Shown here one piece after another: positions 55,464 to 63,950 of a stretch of 64,000 bases of DNA. Under the pieces are notes generated by a model. The model had not been told where the DNA came from and searched no databases. It worked only from the letters and a program-made list of their open reading frames with translations. The DNA is taken from assembly GCF_000023025.1 (NCBI RefSeq), contig NC_012997.1, positions 232,764-296,763 on the forward strand, written 5' to 3'. The stretch is from Teredinibacter turnerae T7901 (GTDB taxonomy: Bacteria; Pseudomonadota; Gammaproteobacteria; Pseudomonadales; Cellvibrionaceae). Each line of letters starts with the position of its first letter. The first letter of the stretch is position 1. The translations under genes were made by a program, and so were the position numbers.

Positions 55464-56115
55464 GCAGCAGGGTATGACCCTGTTGGAAGTGCTGATTGCC
55501 ACCTTTGTGATGGCGATGATCGCGACCATGGCTTTTGGTGCGCTGAATGTGAGCGATCGTTCCCGCGAGGTGAGCGAAGACCGCATGAAAGACATTCAGC
55601 GGCTCGATCGCATCTGGTTGATGATGGAGAACGATTTAAATAATGCGCTCGGCTATGCCCGCGGTTCCGAAAATGCGTTTTCCAGCGTGGGTGGTACCGA
55701 CTATAACGGTGTTTTGCCCGCGATGCAGGTGAGCTACGGCGGCGAGTTTTCGCTGGTGTTGATGCGCGGCGGCTGGGCGAATCCCTTGCATTTCCCGCGC
55801 ACGGAGCTTGCGCGTGTGGCTTACAAACTGGACCAGGATAATATCTTGTGGCGATATAGCTGGATGGACCCGGCCAATGTGGATGAAGACTATGCGCGCA
55901 AACAAAAAGTGATGGCGGGCGTAGATGACCTGAAAATTCAGGTTTTACCTGGCAACAATCAGGCGAAAGGGTACAAAGAAGGTCCCTGGGTGGAAGAATG
56001 GCCGAACGGGCCGCCGGATCAATTGCCGCTCGCCATTGAAATTACCATCGAGTTAAAAGACCGCGGCGAGATAAAGCGGTTATTTACCTTGGCGCCAGGC
56101 AAGTTTCAGGGTTAA
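55423..56115 (+). CDS. gspJ: Minor pseudopilin GspJ
   Basis: The precursor is 230 residues from the ATG at 55423, which lies 41 bases inside the end of gspI. The leader is basic (KKSSSKPYSNSRKQQ) with cleavage at G|MTLLEVLIATFVMAM and Glu5 present. The typical DRIWLMMENDLNNAL and FSLVLMRGGWANP segments follow. The overlap is larger than others in the operon. Confidence 0.93.
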   Translation: MKKSSSKPYSNSRKQQGMTLLEVLIATFVMAMIATMAFGALNVSDRSREVSEDRMKDIQRLDRIWLMMENDLNNALGYARGSENAFSSVGGTDYNGVLPAMQVSYGGEFSLVLMRGGWANPLHFPRTELARVAYKLDQDNILWRYSWMDPANVDEDYARKQKVMAGVDDLKIQVLPGNNQAKGYKEGPWVEEWPNGPPDQLPLAIEITIELKDRGEIKRLFTLAPGKFQG

Positions 56116-57173
56116 TGGTTCGTTCGATGCAGACGCAAAAGCAAAGTGGCATGGCGCTGGTGTTGGCGTTACTGGTCGTGGCAATAGTGACCGCTATTTC
56201 AGTGGAGCTGAGCTGGCGTTTCGATCTCGCCATTACTCGCGCCGAAAACCGATGGTACGGGGTGCAGGCCAACGCCTATTTAAAGGGCGCGGAAGAGTTT
56301 GCCTTTATGGCATTGAAGTTTGATAAAGAAGAGGATAACCGCAAAGGCGTGCAGGTCGACTCGCTCGACGAATTCTGGGCCGCACAGGCGGCTGAATTTC
56401 CGACTGACGAAGGTTGGGTGTCGGGTCGTTTGGAAGATGCCCAGGCGCGATTTAACGTTAATCAATTGCGGGCGAAGGTCGACGATAAAGCGCGTCGCTC
56501 TGCTGAGATATACAAGCATTTTACCGCACCGCAACGCCGTTTTATTCGGTTGCTGCAAAGTGTGAATCTTGGCGACGAAGAGTCACCTTTATATCTGGAT
56601 TCAACTACCGCGCAAAATATTACGGAAGCGGTAATCGACTGGCTTGATAACGACGCCAATGTGACTGGGTTTGGCGGTGCGGAATCCGATTTTTACGGGC
56701 AACTCGATCCGCCCTACACCGTACCCAACGGGCCCATGGCCAGCGTAACGGAATTGAATCTGATTCGCGGCATGACACCGGTGTTATATGAAAAACTGTT
56801 GCCGTTGGTGATTGCGCTACCGGAAAACCAGACAATGAATATTAACACGGCGCCCGCTGAGCTGCTGCGGACGCTGAACCGGCAAGACGATCTCTACCCA
56901 CTCAGCATTGAAGATGGGGATGTACTTGCACAAAATCGCGCAGGCGGGGGCTACGACAAAGTCGAAGATTTCGTTGCGGATGCCAAACAGTTTTTTCCCG
57001 ATAGTGACAATGGAAAAAATAATTTTGTCGCCGATGGATTAGGCGTATTTACGGAATATTTTATTTTTTACGGTGAAACCCAGGTGGGTGAACATATCCG
57101 TACCAGCAAAGCCTTGCTGTACCGAAATGGCACCGAAGTAACAACCATAAGACGTACAGACGCAAATTTTTAA
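56115..57173 (+). CDS. gspK: Minor pseudopilin GspK
   Basis: GspK caps the pseudopilus tip. The 352-residue precursor has cleavage at QSG|MALVLALLVVAIV; as usual in GspK, Glu5 is absent. The large C-terminal domain contains LEDAQARFNVNQL, VIDWLDNDANVTGFGGAESDFY and the INTAPAELLRTL helix. The start overlaps the gspJ stop by one base. Confidence 0.95.
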   Translation: MVRSMQTQKQSGMALVLALLVVAIVTAISVELSWRFDLAITRAENRWYGVQANAYLKGAEEFAFMALKFDKEEDNRKGVQVDSLDEFWAAQAAEFPTDEGWVSGRLEDAQARFNVNQLRAKVDDKARRSAEIYKHFTAPQRRFIRLLQSVNLGDEESPLYLDSTTAQNITEAVIDWLDNDANVTGFGGAESDFYGQLDPPYTVPNGPMASVTELNLIRGMTPVLYEKLLPLVIALPENQTMNINTAPAELLRTLNRQDDLYPLSIEDGDVLAQNRAGGGYDKVEDFVADAKQFFPDSDNGKNNFVADGLGVFTEYFIFYGETQVGEHIRTSKALLYRNGTEVTTIRRTDANF

Positions 57174-57215
57174 TGGCGTTGCAGTGGCTTATAAAAACTA
57201 AAGTAGAGAGTTAGC

Positions 57216-58448
57216 GTGGCTGAGAAAATATTTGCCCGACAAACCATCGACGGCCTTTGGCAATGGCGGCGCGCAAATGCCGACGGTCAGTGGTATAGCG
57301 ATGTTTACCACACCGGCGATGATGAAGCTCTGGCAGAATCACTGGCGGGCAAAAGTGTACCCGTTACCCTGCTGATCCCGGGTCAGGATGTGGTGGTCTG
57401 CGAGCTGGAAGTCGATGCGCAGGAAAAGCGTCATCTGGCTAAATTACTGCCATTTGAACTTGAAGAGCAGGTGATCGAAAACATCGACGATATTCATCTG
57501 GCTTTCGGTACTCTCACTGAAAACCGTGTGCCCGTCTGCTACGCGAGTACCCGTCTGATTGCCGAAGCACTCGAAGAGTTAACCGCGCAGGGTCTGGACG
57601 TACGCACGGTCGCTGCGGACTACTTGTGCCTGCGTCGCCTGAACAATGGCGTCACTATTATTCGCGAAGCGAATCGGGTCGTGGTGCGCACGGGTGAATA
57701 CACCGGTTTTGCCGTCGAAACTTTTCTTGCTCCGCAGGTTTTGGCGGAACAGCAAACTGCCCTCGATTTCACCGCAACCATTAGCCTGGTCGCAGAAGAC
57801 GAAACCGCGCTCGCCGAGTTGCGCAGCTGGCTACCTGAGGTGTGGACCCAGGAGAACGGGCCGGAAATCAGCGAAGAAATTGGTAGCTTTTGGGATTGGC
57901 TGGATCTTGCTCAAGCGCCGTCGATCAATATGCGTTCGGGGGCCTTCTCCCGCCAGTTGCCATTTAAGCGCTGGATCGAATTGTGGAAAATCCCGATGAT
58001 TGCTGTCGCCGCTGCTTATTTAATCGCGGTTGCAATTACCTTCGCTCAGTACCAGGTTGCTAAGCAGGAACAGCGGGTTCTCGTTGATCAAATGAACGAC
58101 GTGTATTTGCAGGCGGTGCCGAACGGGCGCCGCGGTGATCCGGAAGGCGCGCTGCGGGCGTTGGTGAAAAACCTGAAGGGTGGTGCTGAACCGACGAATT
58201 TAATGGCGTTAATTAACGGCGTTGCGTCCACCATGAAATCGGTTGCGGGTATTACTGTGAGCAGTTTCCGCTATAACAGCGATCAGCGAGAACTCACCCT
58301 AAATATAGAGGCAGGTAGTTTCGAAGATCTGGAGCGGCTGCGCTCCACTGTTACGGAAAAAGGCTTTGTCGCCGAATTGCTGCGCGTCGAGGCACGCGGC
58401 GACAAGCAGTCGGCGCGGATGAAAGTGGCGGAGGTTGTGACCCCATGA
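57216..58448 (+). CDS. gspL: Type II secretion platform protein GspL
   Basis: GspL recruits GspE to the membrane. The 410-residue protein starts at GTG 57216 and has a cytoplasmic actin-like domain (about residues 1-240, VTLLIPGQDVVVCELEV, HLAKLLPFELEEQVIENID). One transmembrane segment (about 262-285) leads to a periplasmic ferredoxin-like domain. It overlaps gspM by four bases. Confidence 0.94.
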   Translation: MAEKIFARQTIDGLWQWRRANADGQWYSDVYHTGDDEALAESLAGKSVPVTLLIPGQDVVVCELEVDAQEKRHLAKLLPFELEEQVIENIDDIHLAFGTLTENRVPVCYASTRLIAEALEELTAQGLDVRTVAADYLCLRRLNNGVTIIREANRVVVRTGEYTGFAVETFLAPQVLAEQQTALDFTATISLVAEDETALAELRSWLPEVWTQENGPEISEEIGSFWDWLDLAQAPSINMRSGAFSRQLPFKRWIELWKIPMIAVAAAYLIAVAITFAQYQVAKQEQRVLVDQMNDVYLQAVPNGRRGDPEGALRALVKNLKGGAEPTNLMALINGVASTMKSVAGITVSSFRYNSDQRELTLNIEAGSFEDLERLRSTVTEKGFVAELLRVEARGDKQSARMKVAEVVTP

Positions 58449-58924
58449 ACGAATTAAAGGAATGGTGGAATAAAGCCTCTACGCGAGACCAGTTGTCACT
58501 CGCTATCGGCGGCGGCATTTTACTGCTGTATTTATGCTACATGGTATTGCTGAAACCCGTGACTGAAATGCGCGATAACCAACTGCATCGCAATATGGCG
58601 CAGGCTGAAGCGCTGGAGCGCGTGCGCGAACTGGCAGCCACCTGGGTGAATCGTGAGGGCAATGGTGATAGCAGCGACAATGGCCGCTCGCTAGTGGATG
58701 TGGTTAACAGCAGTTTGCAGCAAAACAGTTTGCGCATGACCGGCATGCAACCAAGTGGCGCCAACGATGTGCGTTTGCGCCTGGAGCAAGTGCCGTTCGA
58801 CAATTTGCTGGCCTGGCTCTACGACATTGAAGTCAGCCAACGCCTACAAGTTAAAGATATTTCCGTAGCCACTGGTTCCAACGAAGGTCTGGTGTCGGTC
58901 AACATTCGCCTGCACCGCGAATAA
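58445..58924 (+). CDS. gspM: Type II secretion platform protein GspM
   Basis: The 159-residue protein has a short cytoplasmic N-terminus (LKEWWNKASTRDQLSLAIGG), one transmembrane segment (about 18-38) and a small periplasmic domain. That is the standard GspM layout. The ATG overlaps the gspL stop by four bases (ATGA). Confidence 0.93.
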   Translation: MNELKEWWNKASTRDQLSLAIGGGILLLYLCYMVLLKPVTEMRDNQLHRNMAQAEALERVRELAATWVNREGNGDSSDNGRSLVDVVNSSLQQNSLRMTGMQPSGANDVRLRLEQVPFDNLLAWLYDIEVSQRLQVKDISVATGSNEGLVSVNIRLHRE

Positions 58925-58941
58925 ACCAAAGCGATTTTTTC

Positions 58942-59706
58942 ATGACAGTCAGCAGCACACTTCTCAAGCCCCTGATCTATCTGTTTTTTATCGGCTATTT
59001 TCTCTACCTGGTTTTATCTCGCGCACCAGCAGAGCTGGCGGCGAGCGCTGTACACGCGGCTGTGCCGAACGTGTGGTTGACGGGCGTTGAAGGCTCGCTC
59101 TGGCACGGACGGGCGGCCAGCGGTCAGCTGGATTTGCCGCAGAGCGCTATCCCCCTGGGTAACGTGACCTGGGACCTCGATCCGCTGTCTCTGGTTTTAT
59201 TGAGCCCCTGTGTCAAGCTCAACGCTGTGCGTCCAGGACTGCAATTGGACGGAACCGTATGCCATAGCATTACTGGCACCAGCAAGATAAAAGACCTGAT
59301 GCTGGAAACCAGTGTCGACCCTGTGAACGAATTAATCGCGGTGCAAATTAGCGGTCAGGCCTCTATTAACGTGTTAAGCGCAGAGGTTAAAAATATGCAG
59401 GTTGAGGCGCTGGATGCGCGCGCCAGCTGGCTGAATGGCAGCGTTTATACCGGTGAATCCTGGTTGGCGGTCGGCTCTTATGGGGCGAATCTCAACGGGC
59501 TGGGCAATGGTGAAGTGTCGGCAAAATTATTTGATATTGATGCGCCTGTCGCGGTCGATATGGGTGCAACCTGGAATATGCAGCAGGGGTGGAAAACCCA
59601 GGGCACGGTAAAACCCGCACCCCTGGCGCCAGACCTGATCAAAGGCGCGGTACAACTGGTGGGTGAAGAGCTAGAGCCAGGCGTATACCGGGTTATGTGG
59701 CCCTAG
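58942..59706 (+). CDS. gspN: Type II secretion protein GspN
   Basis: GspN is a 254-residue inner-membrane-anchored protein with one N-terminal transmembrane segment (about residues 10-28). The periplasmic region holds VWLTGVEGSLWHGRA and LGNVTWDLDPLSLVLL, typical of T2SS protein N. It is not essential in all systems. It lies 17 bases after gspM; no gspO prepilin peptidase follows. Confidence 0.93.
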   Translation: MTVSSTLLKPLIYLFFIGYFLYLVLSRAPAELAASAVHAAVPNVWLTGVEGSLWHGRAASGQLDLPQSAIPLGNVTWDLDPLSLVLLSPCVKLNAVRPGLQLDGTVCHSITGTSKIKDLMLETSVDPVNELIAVQISGQASINVLSAEVKNMQVEALDARASWLNGSVYTGESWLAVGSYGANLNGLGNGEVSAKLFDIDAPVAVDMGATWNMQQGWKTQGTVKPAPLAPDLIKGAVQLVGEELEPGVYRVMWP

Positions 59707-59720
59707 GAAGGTGTAAGCGC

Positions 59721-60722
59721 GTGAAGAAACTGGCAGCACGGTGTGTAATCTTATTGGCTGGCATTTACAGCGCGCATGCCCATTGCGAGTGGTACAGCGA
59801 TACCCAGGGCATCATGGGCACCGAGGTTAGTATTACTTTCTGGCATGACGACCCGGCGCAAGCGCAACAATTATTAGCCGACGGCATGGCAGAAATGCGC
59901 CGTCTGGATCGCGAACTCTCCCCCTGGATCGAATCCAGCGAACTGGCCACACTTAATCGCCTCGCCGCAAAAGCCCCGCAAAAAATTTCATCAGAAATGC
60001 TGTTTCTGGTGGATAAATCGCTCTATTTCAGTCATTTAACCCATGGCGCATTCGATATTACATTCGCGTCCGTCGGCTGGTTCTACGATTACCGCGAAAA
60101 AAAACAGCCGTCTGAAGCACAGCGCAGCGCGCTCTTACCTGCGATCAATTATCGCTGGCTAAAACTGGATAAAACCGCAGGCACGCTCGCCTACGCACAT
60201 GATAATGTGCGCATCGACCTGGGCGGTATTGCCAAGGGATATGCGGTTGACCGGGTAGCACAGCTGTTGGAAAACGCCGGTGTACGCAACGCTACCATCA
60301 GCGCGGGCGGCGATAGCCAGATTGTCGGCGACAAGCGCGGCAAACCCTGGATTATCGGCATTAAAAACCCGCGCGACGGCGGTAAAGAGGAGGCCGAAGC
60401 GGCGATACTTCTGCCGCTGGAAAATACCGCCATTTCCACGTCTGGTGATTACGAACGCTATTTTATCGATCAAAAAACCGGAGAGCGGGTACACCACATC
60501 ATCAACCCACGCACAGGCAAATCGGTAGAGGGCGTGGTAAGTGTTACCATCCTCGGCCCGCGCGGTAGCGATACCGATCCCATGTCCACCAGCGTATTTG
60601 TTCTTGGAGTAGAAAAGGGCCTGGCCCTGGTCAACAGCCTCGCCAACTTTGAGTGCATCATCATCGACAAAACCGGCAAGGTTTTTTACAGCGATGGGCT
60701 GATGCCTCCGCAACAGAACTGA
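59721..60722 (+). CDS. apbE: FAD:protein FMN transferase ApbE
   Basis: ApbE flavinylates periplasmic subunits such as those of Nqr and Rnf by attaching FMN to Thr/Ser. From the GTG at 59721 (GGAAGG about nine bases upstream) it has 333 residues; an ATG at 59697 is a longer option. A signal peptide ends near SAHA. The motifs DLGGIAKGYAVDR, ISAGGDSQIVG, VHHIINPRTG and DTDPMSTSVFVLG are intact. It is 14 bases after gspN, so it probably ends the gsp transcript, with no flavoprotein target nearby. Confidence 0.93.
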   Translation: MKKLAARCVILLAGIYSAHAHCEWYSDTQGIMGTEVSITFWHDDPAQAQQLLADGMAEMRRLDRELSPWIESSELATLNRLAAKAPQKISSEMLFLVDKSLYFSHLTHGAFDITFASVGWFYDYREKKQPSEAQRSALLPAINYRWLKLDKTAGTLAYAHDNVRIDLGGIAKGYAVDRVAQLLENAGVRNATISAGGDSQIVGDKRGKPWIIGIKNPRDGGKEEAEAAILLPLENTAISTSGDYERYFIDQKTGERVHHIINPRTGKSVEGVVSVTILGPRGSDTDPMSTSVFVLGVEKGLALVNSLANFECIIIDKTGKVFYSDGLMPPQQN

Positions 60723-61174
60723 TTTAAGATAGCGCGACCTTTATTCTCTTCTCCATTGATTTCCAAATCCCCTTCGGCTGGCGGATTTTTACCACTTTTC
60801 TCATGTTTACTCTATCCTCTTCGCTAAGCTAGATGAATTGGTGTTTTACATTGTTTGTGTTCCAGACAGTCTCGCAAATTCTTTTTGATTGAAATATGCT
60901 AAATATTTCATGTTAAGTATATGGCGGCGGAAAATTTGGCATGTAGTGTCTATGAAGATTTTGCTGCTATTTAATTATTACAATGTGAAAACTGGAGCGT
61001 CAGGACCGTTATCGTAATTGGCTAATTGGTTGAGTTTTCAGCTGCGATAGTATCTATATTGGTAGAGCTTCTGATTACACTAAAACGGTACAGAGTAAGC
61101 ATCTTTTTTAAAAAGGCAGTGTATTAAGGAGTTACGTCTAGCTGGCGGGATATTTAAATGCTGTTGTGGAATTT
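60723..61174. other. AT-rich intergenic stretch after apbE
   Basis: Base composition changes here from the GC-richer core to an A/T-rich tail. No gene is visible. One inverted repeat, TGAAATAT/ATATTTCA, lies at 60890-60910. Confidence 0.5.
60890..60910. repeat. Inverted repeat with TGAAATAT arms
   Basis: Eight-base arms, TGAAATAT (60890-60897) and ATATTTCA (60903-60910), enclose five bases. The same TGAAATA/TATTTCA core recurs in the larger palindrome at 61231-61266. Confidence 0.5.
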
Positions 61175-61455
61175 ATGCCAAATGTACTTATCATTTTATT
61201 GTTATTGTCTAATGCGGCGCCTGCCGGGCGCTTTACTGAAATAAAATGTAGTATATTTCAGTAAAGTATTTGGCTTATGCTAAAGATTGCCAAAGTTAGT
61301 ATTGATGGAGATTGGATTTATGGAGTATTTACCCTGAACTAGCTCGTGTATGGATGATAATTGGTATAGTATCGTTCCAATATAGAGTATGTCTGGTTGC
61401 CTACGGTAGAGAACAAGTGGTGATCAGCTCATATTGTTCGAATGTTGAGTTTTAA
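61175..61455 (+). pseudogene. Probable remnant of a small secreted-protein gene
   Basis: An ATG at 61175 gives MPNVLIILLLLSNAAPAG, a credible signal peptide, then stops at 61262. In the same frame 61277 onward reads MLKIAKVSIDGDWIYGVFTLN before a TAG. A shifted frame from 61336 reads ELARVWMIIGIVSFQYRV and ends VVISSYCSNVEF at 61455. The order signal peptide, short beta segment, helix and C-terminal strand matches the three intact neighbours, so this looks like a broken relative. A 36-base palindrome (61231-61266) sits between signal and body and its removal would keep the frame. The match is by eye and weak in places. Confidence 0.4.
61231..61266. repeat. Perfect 13-bp-arm palindrome
   Basis: CTTTACTGAAATA (61231-61243) and TATTTCAGTAAAG (61254-61266) are exact reverse complements around a ten-base spacer. 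There is no T-run after it. It lies inside the presumed gene remnant. Confidence 0.85.
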
Positions 61456-61611
61456 AACTATTCTTCTCGTAAAGTAAAGGTTGGGAATCTAATCCAGTTC
61501 AGCCTTAATGTCATAGAAGAGTTTAGTTTGTAGGCTTGACTTGGGAATAGTTGCTGCTCAGTTTCCGAAGAGTTGGATTTGCAGTCAAATTTGATGTTTA
61601 GGGAGTCGAAT

Positions 61612-61920
61612 ATGTTGAAACTACTTTTTGTTATTCTTTTTGCATGTTTTTCTTACTCAAGTTACGCGGTAGATTGCCCTGCAGCCAAAGTTGTCCACCT
61701 TCAAGTGGAGCAGGATAAAGTACTCGTATTGCTCGAAAATCAAAATTGGCATCTTGTCGGTTTTTTTAGTTCCGTTTGGACTGAAAAAATGTATTCTGCA
61801 CTATTGGCGGCGCAAATGGCGAACAATAGAGTGGTGATTAGATATCCCGACGGTTTTGATTGCAGTGGATATAATCTACAAGTAGCCCCTTTGGCGGTAA
61901 GAACCTTTCCTCAATACTAA
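61612..61920 (+). CDS. Small secreted protein 1 of the AT-rich tail, unknown family
   Basis: The 102-residue protein starts at ATG 61612 with GGGAG six bases upstream. It has a signal peptide (about residues 1-19, ending SSYA). The mature part has a beta-like AKVVHLQVEQDKVLVLLE, a helix KMYSALLAAQMANNRVVIRY, and CSGYNLQV near the end; two cysteines remain after processing. The layout recurs in the genes at 62200 and 63618. I do not recognise the family. Neighbours are a T2SS/apbE operon upstream and paralogues downstream. Confidence 0.75.
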   Translation: MLKLLFVILFACFSYSSYAVDCPAAKVVHLQVEQDKVLVLLENQNWHLVGFFSSVWTEKMYSALLAAQMANNRVVIRYPDGFDCSGYNLQVAPLAVRTFPQY

Positions 61921-62199
61921 ACTGTCACTATTTTTTTAAGATAAACGAATTTTATTAATTTGGTGTTTTAAATGGCAATGCTTGTAAGTGAAAAATAAAA
62001 AGGGAATTGCTCACGTATTGGGTTCGCTCTGTAGTCATAACTACTATTAGTACATGCCAGCAAAAATAGCGCATGGAAAGTGAGATGCTCTGGATGTAAA
62101 GCTCTAAATAATTAGCATATTATTAATGATTGCATTGAGTGGGTGTGTGCGACAATGTTGGGTGGATATTCTTTGAGTTTTTAAGGAAGATTGATATTT
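61921..62199. other. AT-rich spacer between secreted-protein genes
   Basis: No open frame of interest, tRNA or clear terminator is visible in this stretch. It probably contains the promoter of the next gene; none is convincing by eye. Confidence 0.4.
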
Positions 62200-62568
62200 A
62201 TGAAAAGCTATATCGGTTGCAACCTCATGTTTTATATAATGTGTATTTCGACTATTTTAATTTCAATTTTTTCTTCTTTCCATGTGCGTGCAGCGTCGCC
62301 ATGGTACTCGTCTACAGTTGTCGAAGTAACTACTCAGAAAGACGGTGTGCTTTTTATTAGAACTGCGTCTAATCCTAATCCCAAATCGTGCGCGAGTTCG
62401 TGGGCTGGCGCTGTATTTAATTCTTCGAATATTGAGGCGGTACAGCTTGCCGCATCTATAGCGCTAATGGCTAAGGTAAGTGGTGCTAACATTCGTTTTC
62501 AAATAGATAATGAAAACTGCGCTTTAAACGGGGGTTGGCCCAGTATGTTGTGGATACAGTTGCAATAG
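62200..62568 (+). CDS. Small secreted protein 2 of the AT-rich tail, unknown family
   Basis: The 122-residue protein starts at ATG 62200 with AAGGAAG about ten bases upstream. The signal peptide is longer than its neighbours' (about residues 1-34, ending HVRAA). The mature chain has SSTVVEVTTQKDGVLFIRT, then CASSWAGAVFNSS, a helix AVQLAASIALMAKVSGANIRFQ and a C-terminal CALNGGWPSMLWIQLQ. Two cysteines are present in the mature chain. It aligns by eye with the proteins encoded at 61612 and 63618, especially in helix placement. Confidence 0.72.
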   Translation: MKSYIGCNLMFYIMCISTILISIFSSFHVRAASPWYSSTVVEVTTQKDGVLFIRTASNPNPKSCASSWAGAVFNSSNIEAVQLAASIALMAKVSGANIRFQIDNENCALNGGWPSMLWIQLQ

Positions 62569-63044
62569 CATTGTGTCCTATGTATTGGTCTTCCTACGGG
62601 GCTTGGTAAGGTTCAGATTAACTTGAGTATCTATTTGGTGTCTAGAATAGAGGCTTCTCTACTATTAATCTATTAAATTCGCTTCTAGTCAAAGGTGCGC
62701 GTGTGCGGTTCTATTATAGAGTGATTATTTTTTAAACTTGACGCCAATGGGCTTTGTTTGGTTGTCGTTGACGAATGGCTCATTCCCGGTAGTTGCGATA
62801 TGCAGGTCTTTTTTTATTCAATCAGATTGGTTTTTGGAGTGGTCGCGTAGTTTCATATTGTCAAAGCAATATTTTATTTTTTTTCAAAAACTCAATTGTA
62901 AAGGTTGTATTTTAGCTGAGCTTTCATGGTTTTGTGCAGCATATCTAATATCGTATCGCTGTCGCAGCTAAATATACGCCAAGCAGGATTGTATACACTA
63001 TTTTTAACTTCTATCACGTAAATGAGATAGAAGTGAAAGAGTGA
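62569..63044. other. 476-base AT-rich spacer, no supported gene
   Basis: A 77-codon plus-strand frame (62738-62971) is present but has no good ribosome site and a composition unlike its neighbours. Its last residues, WFCAAYLISYRCRS, might be a distant echo of the family helix, too weak to call. Confidence 0.4.
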
Positions 63045-63389
63045 ATGGTTTTATTTTCTATAGTTTATTCGTACTCCCTAATTGCTGATCAAGCAGTTGA
63101 TGACGTTGATTTTTCAATTACAAAAGACGTTGATATCGCAATGTTGGAAGTTTGACTCTCCAAGGGTACTATTAGGGGGTGCGCTGCTCGTGCGGAAATA
63201 CCGGTTACAGAAGCCGGGTGTTCTTGTAATGGCGGTTTTCTTATTAAAGTTAGCCCAGGTGCGGAGGCCGCGTATTCTACACCTTTTGCGATTGTTGCGG
63301 CGAGAATGCAATCGCAATCGAAAATGCAAATATACATTGCAGAGTGTGGATATATCCCTATCATTGGTAGGATAAAATTTATTTCATAA
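63045..63389 (+). pseudogene. Small secreted-protein gene interrupted by in-frame TGA
   Basis: From ATG 63045 the frame reads MVLFSIVYSYSLIADQA, then DDVDFSITKDVDIAMLEV and a TGA at 63153-63155 (codon 37). It then runs on in the same frame through LSKGTIRGCAARAEIPVTEA and ends with AAYSTPFAIVAARMQSQSKM, QIYIAECGYIPIIGRIKFIS and TAA at 63387. The second half has the same helix and C-terminal cysteine-containing strand as the intact neighbours. One base change explains the break. A sequencing error or recoding cannot be excluded. Confidence 0.55.
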
Positions 63390-63617
63390 ATAAATATTTT
63401 TTATCTTGACCTGTAATGCGTAGAAACTTTTATTTTTAATGTTCTGTGATGAATTGCTGCCGTAAAATTTCGCTTGCAGTTTTGGTTATCCGATCTCACT
63501 GGGTTCTTATAAAAACGGCAATTTAGTAGAGTCAGGTTGCTATTTTTTCTAAAGCCATTAAGTGGTGTTTTCAGGGATGTAAACGTTTTTTGTATCACTT
63601 TTAACGGGAAAATTAGT

Positions 63618-63950
63618 ATGGAATTAAAAAAATATTTGATTGGGGTTTTGTTTTTGGGGGTAACCGTATTTTCTAATGCTTATGAGGCTGGTGAGTGGAC
63701 GAAAGTGGCTCAAATTTACGCTCAAAATAATGGAACTGTCTTTGTGTATCTTGGATCCAATTCTATGACTGGTTGTTACAATGATAATGCAGCCTATTTG
63801 AAGGGCGATAATATTGATAAGCTATATTCAACAATTCTTGCTGCGCACATGTCAGAGAAGCAAATAAAGCCGCTGTATCAGTTCGATAATACCGACGAAG
63901 GTTATAGTGGGTGGGGCTTATGTTATATTTATGGTGTGTATATAAAATAA
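63618..63950 (+). CDS. Small secreted protein 3 of the AT-rich tail, unknown family
   Basis: The 110-residue protein starts at ATG 63618 and has a signal peptide (about residues 1-21, ending FSNA). The mature part has WTKVAQIYAQNNGTVFVYLGS, a cysteine in MTGCYNDNAAYL, the helix DKLYSTILAAHMSEKQIKPLYQ and the C-terminal GLCYIYGVYIK. The helix matches KMYSALLAAQMANN of the protein at 61612. Function unknown; the gene ends 50 bases before the window edge and the array may continue. Confidence 0.75.
   Translation: MELKKYLIGVLFLGVTVFSNAYEAGEWTKVAQIYAQNNGTVFVYLGSNSMTGCYNDNAAYLKGDNIDKLYSTILAAHMSEKQIKPLYQFDNTDEGYSGWGLCYIYGVYIK

Noticed and set aside
61921-63617. Integron cassette array, suggested by small orphan genes in one orientation
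   Set aside because: I could not find repeated attC-like sites with the expected core sequences between the genes, nor an integrase.
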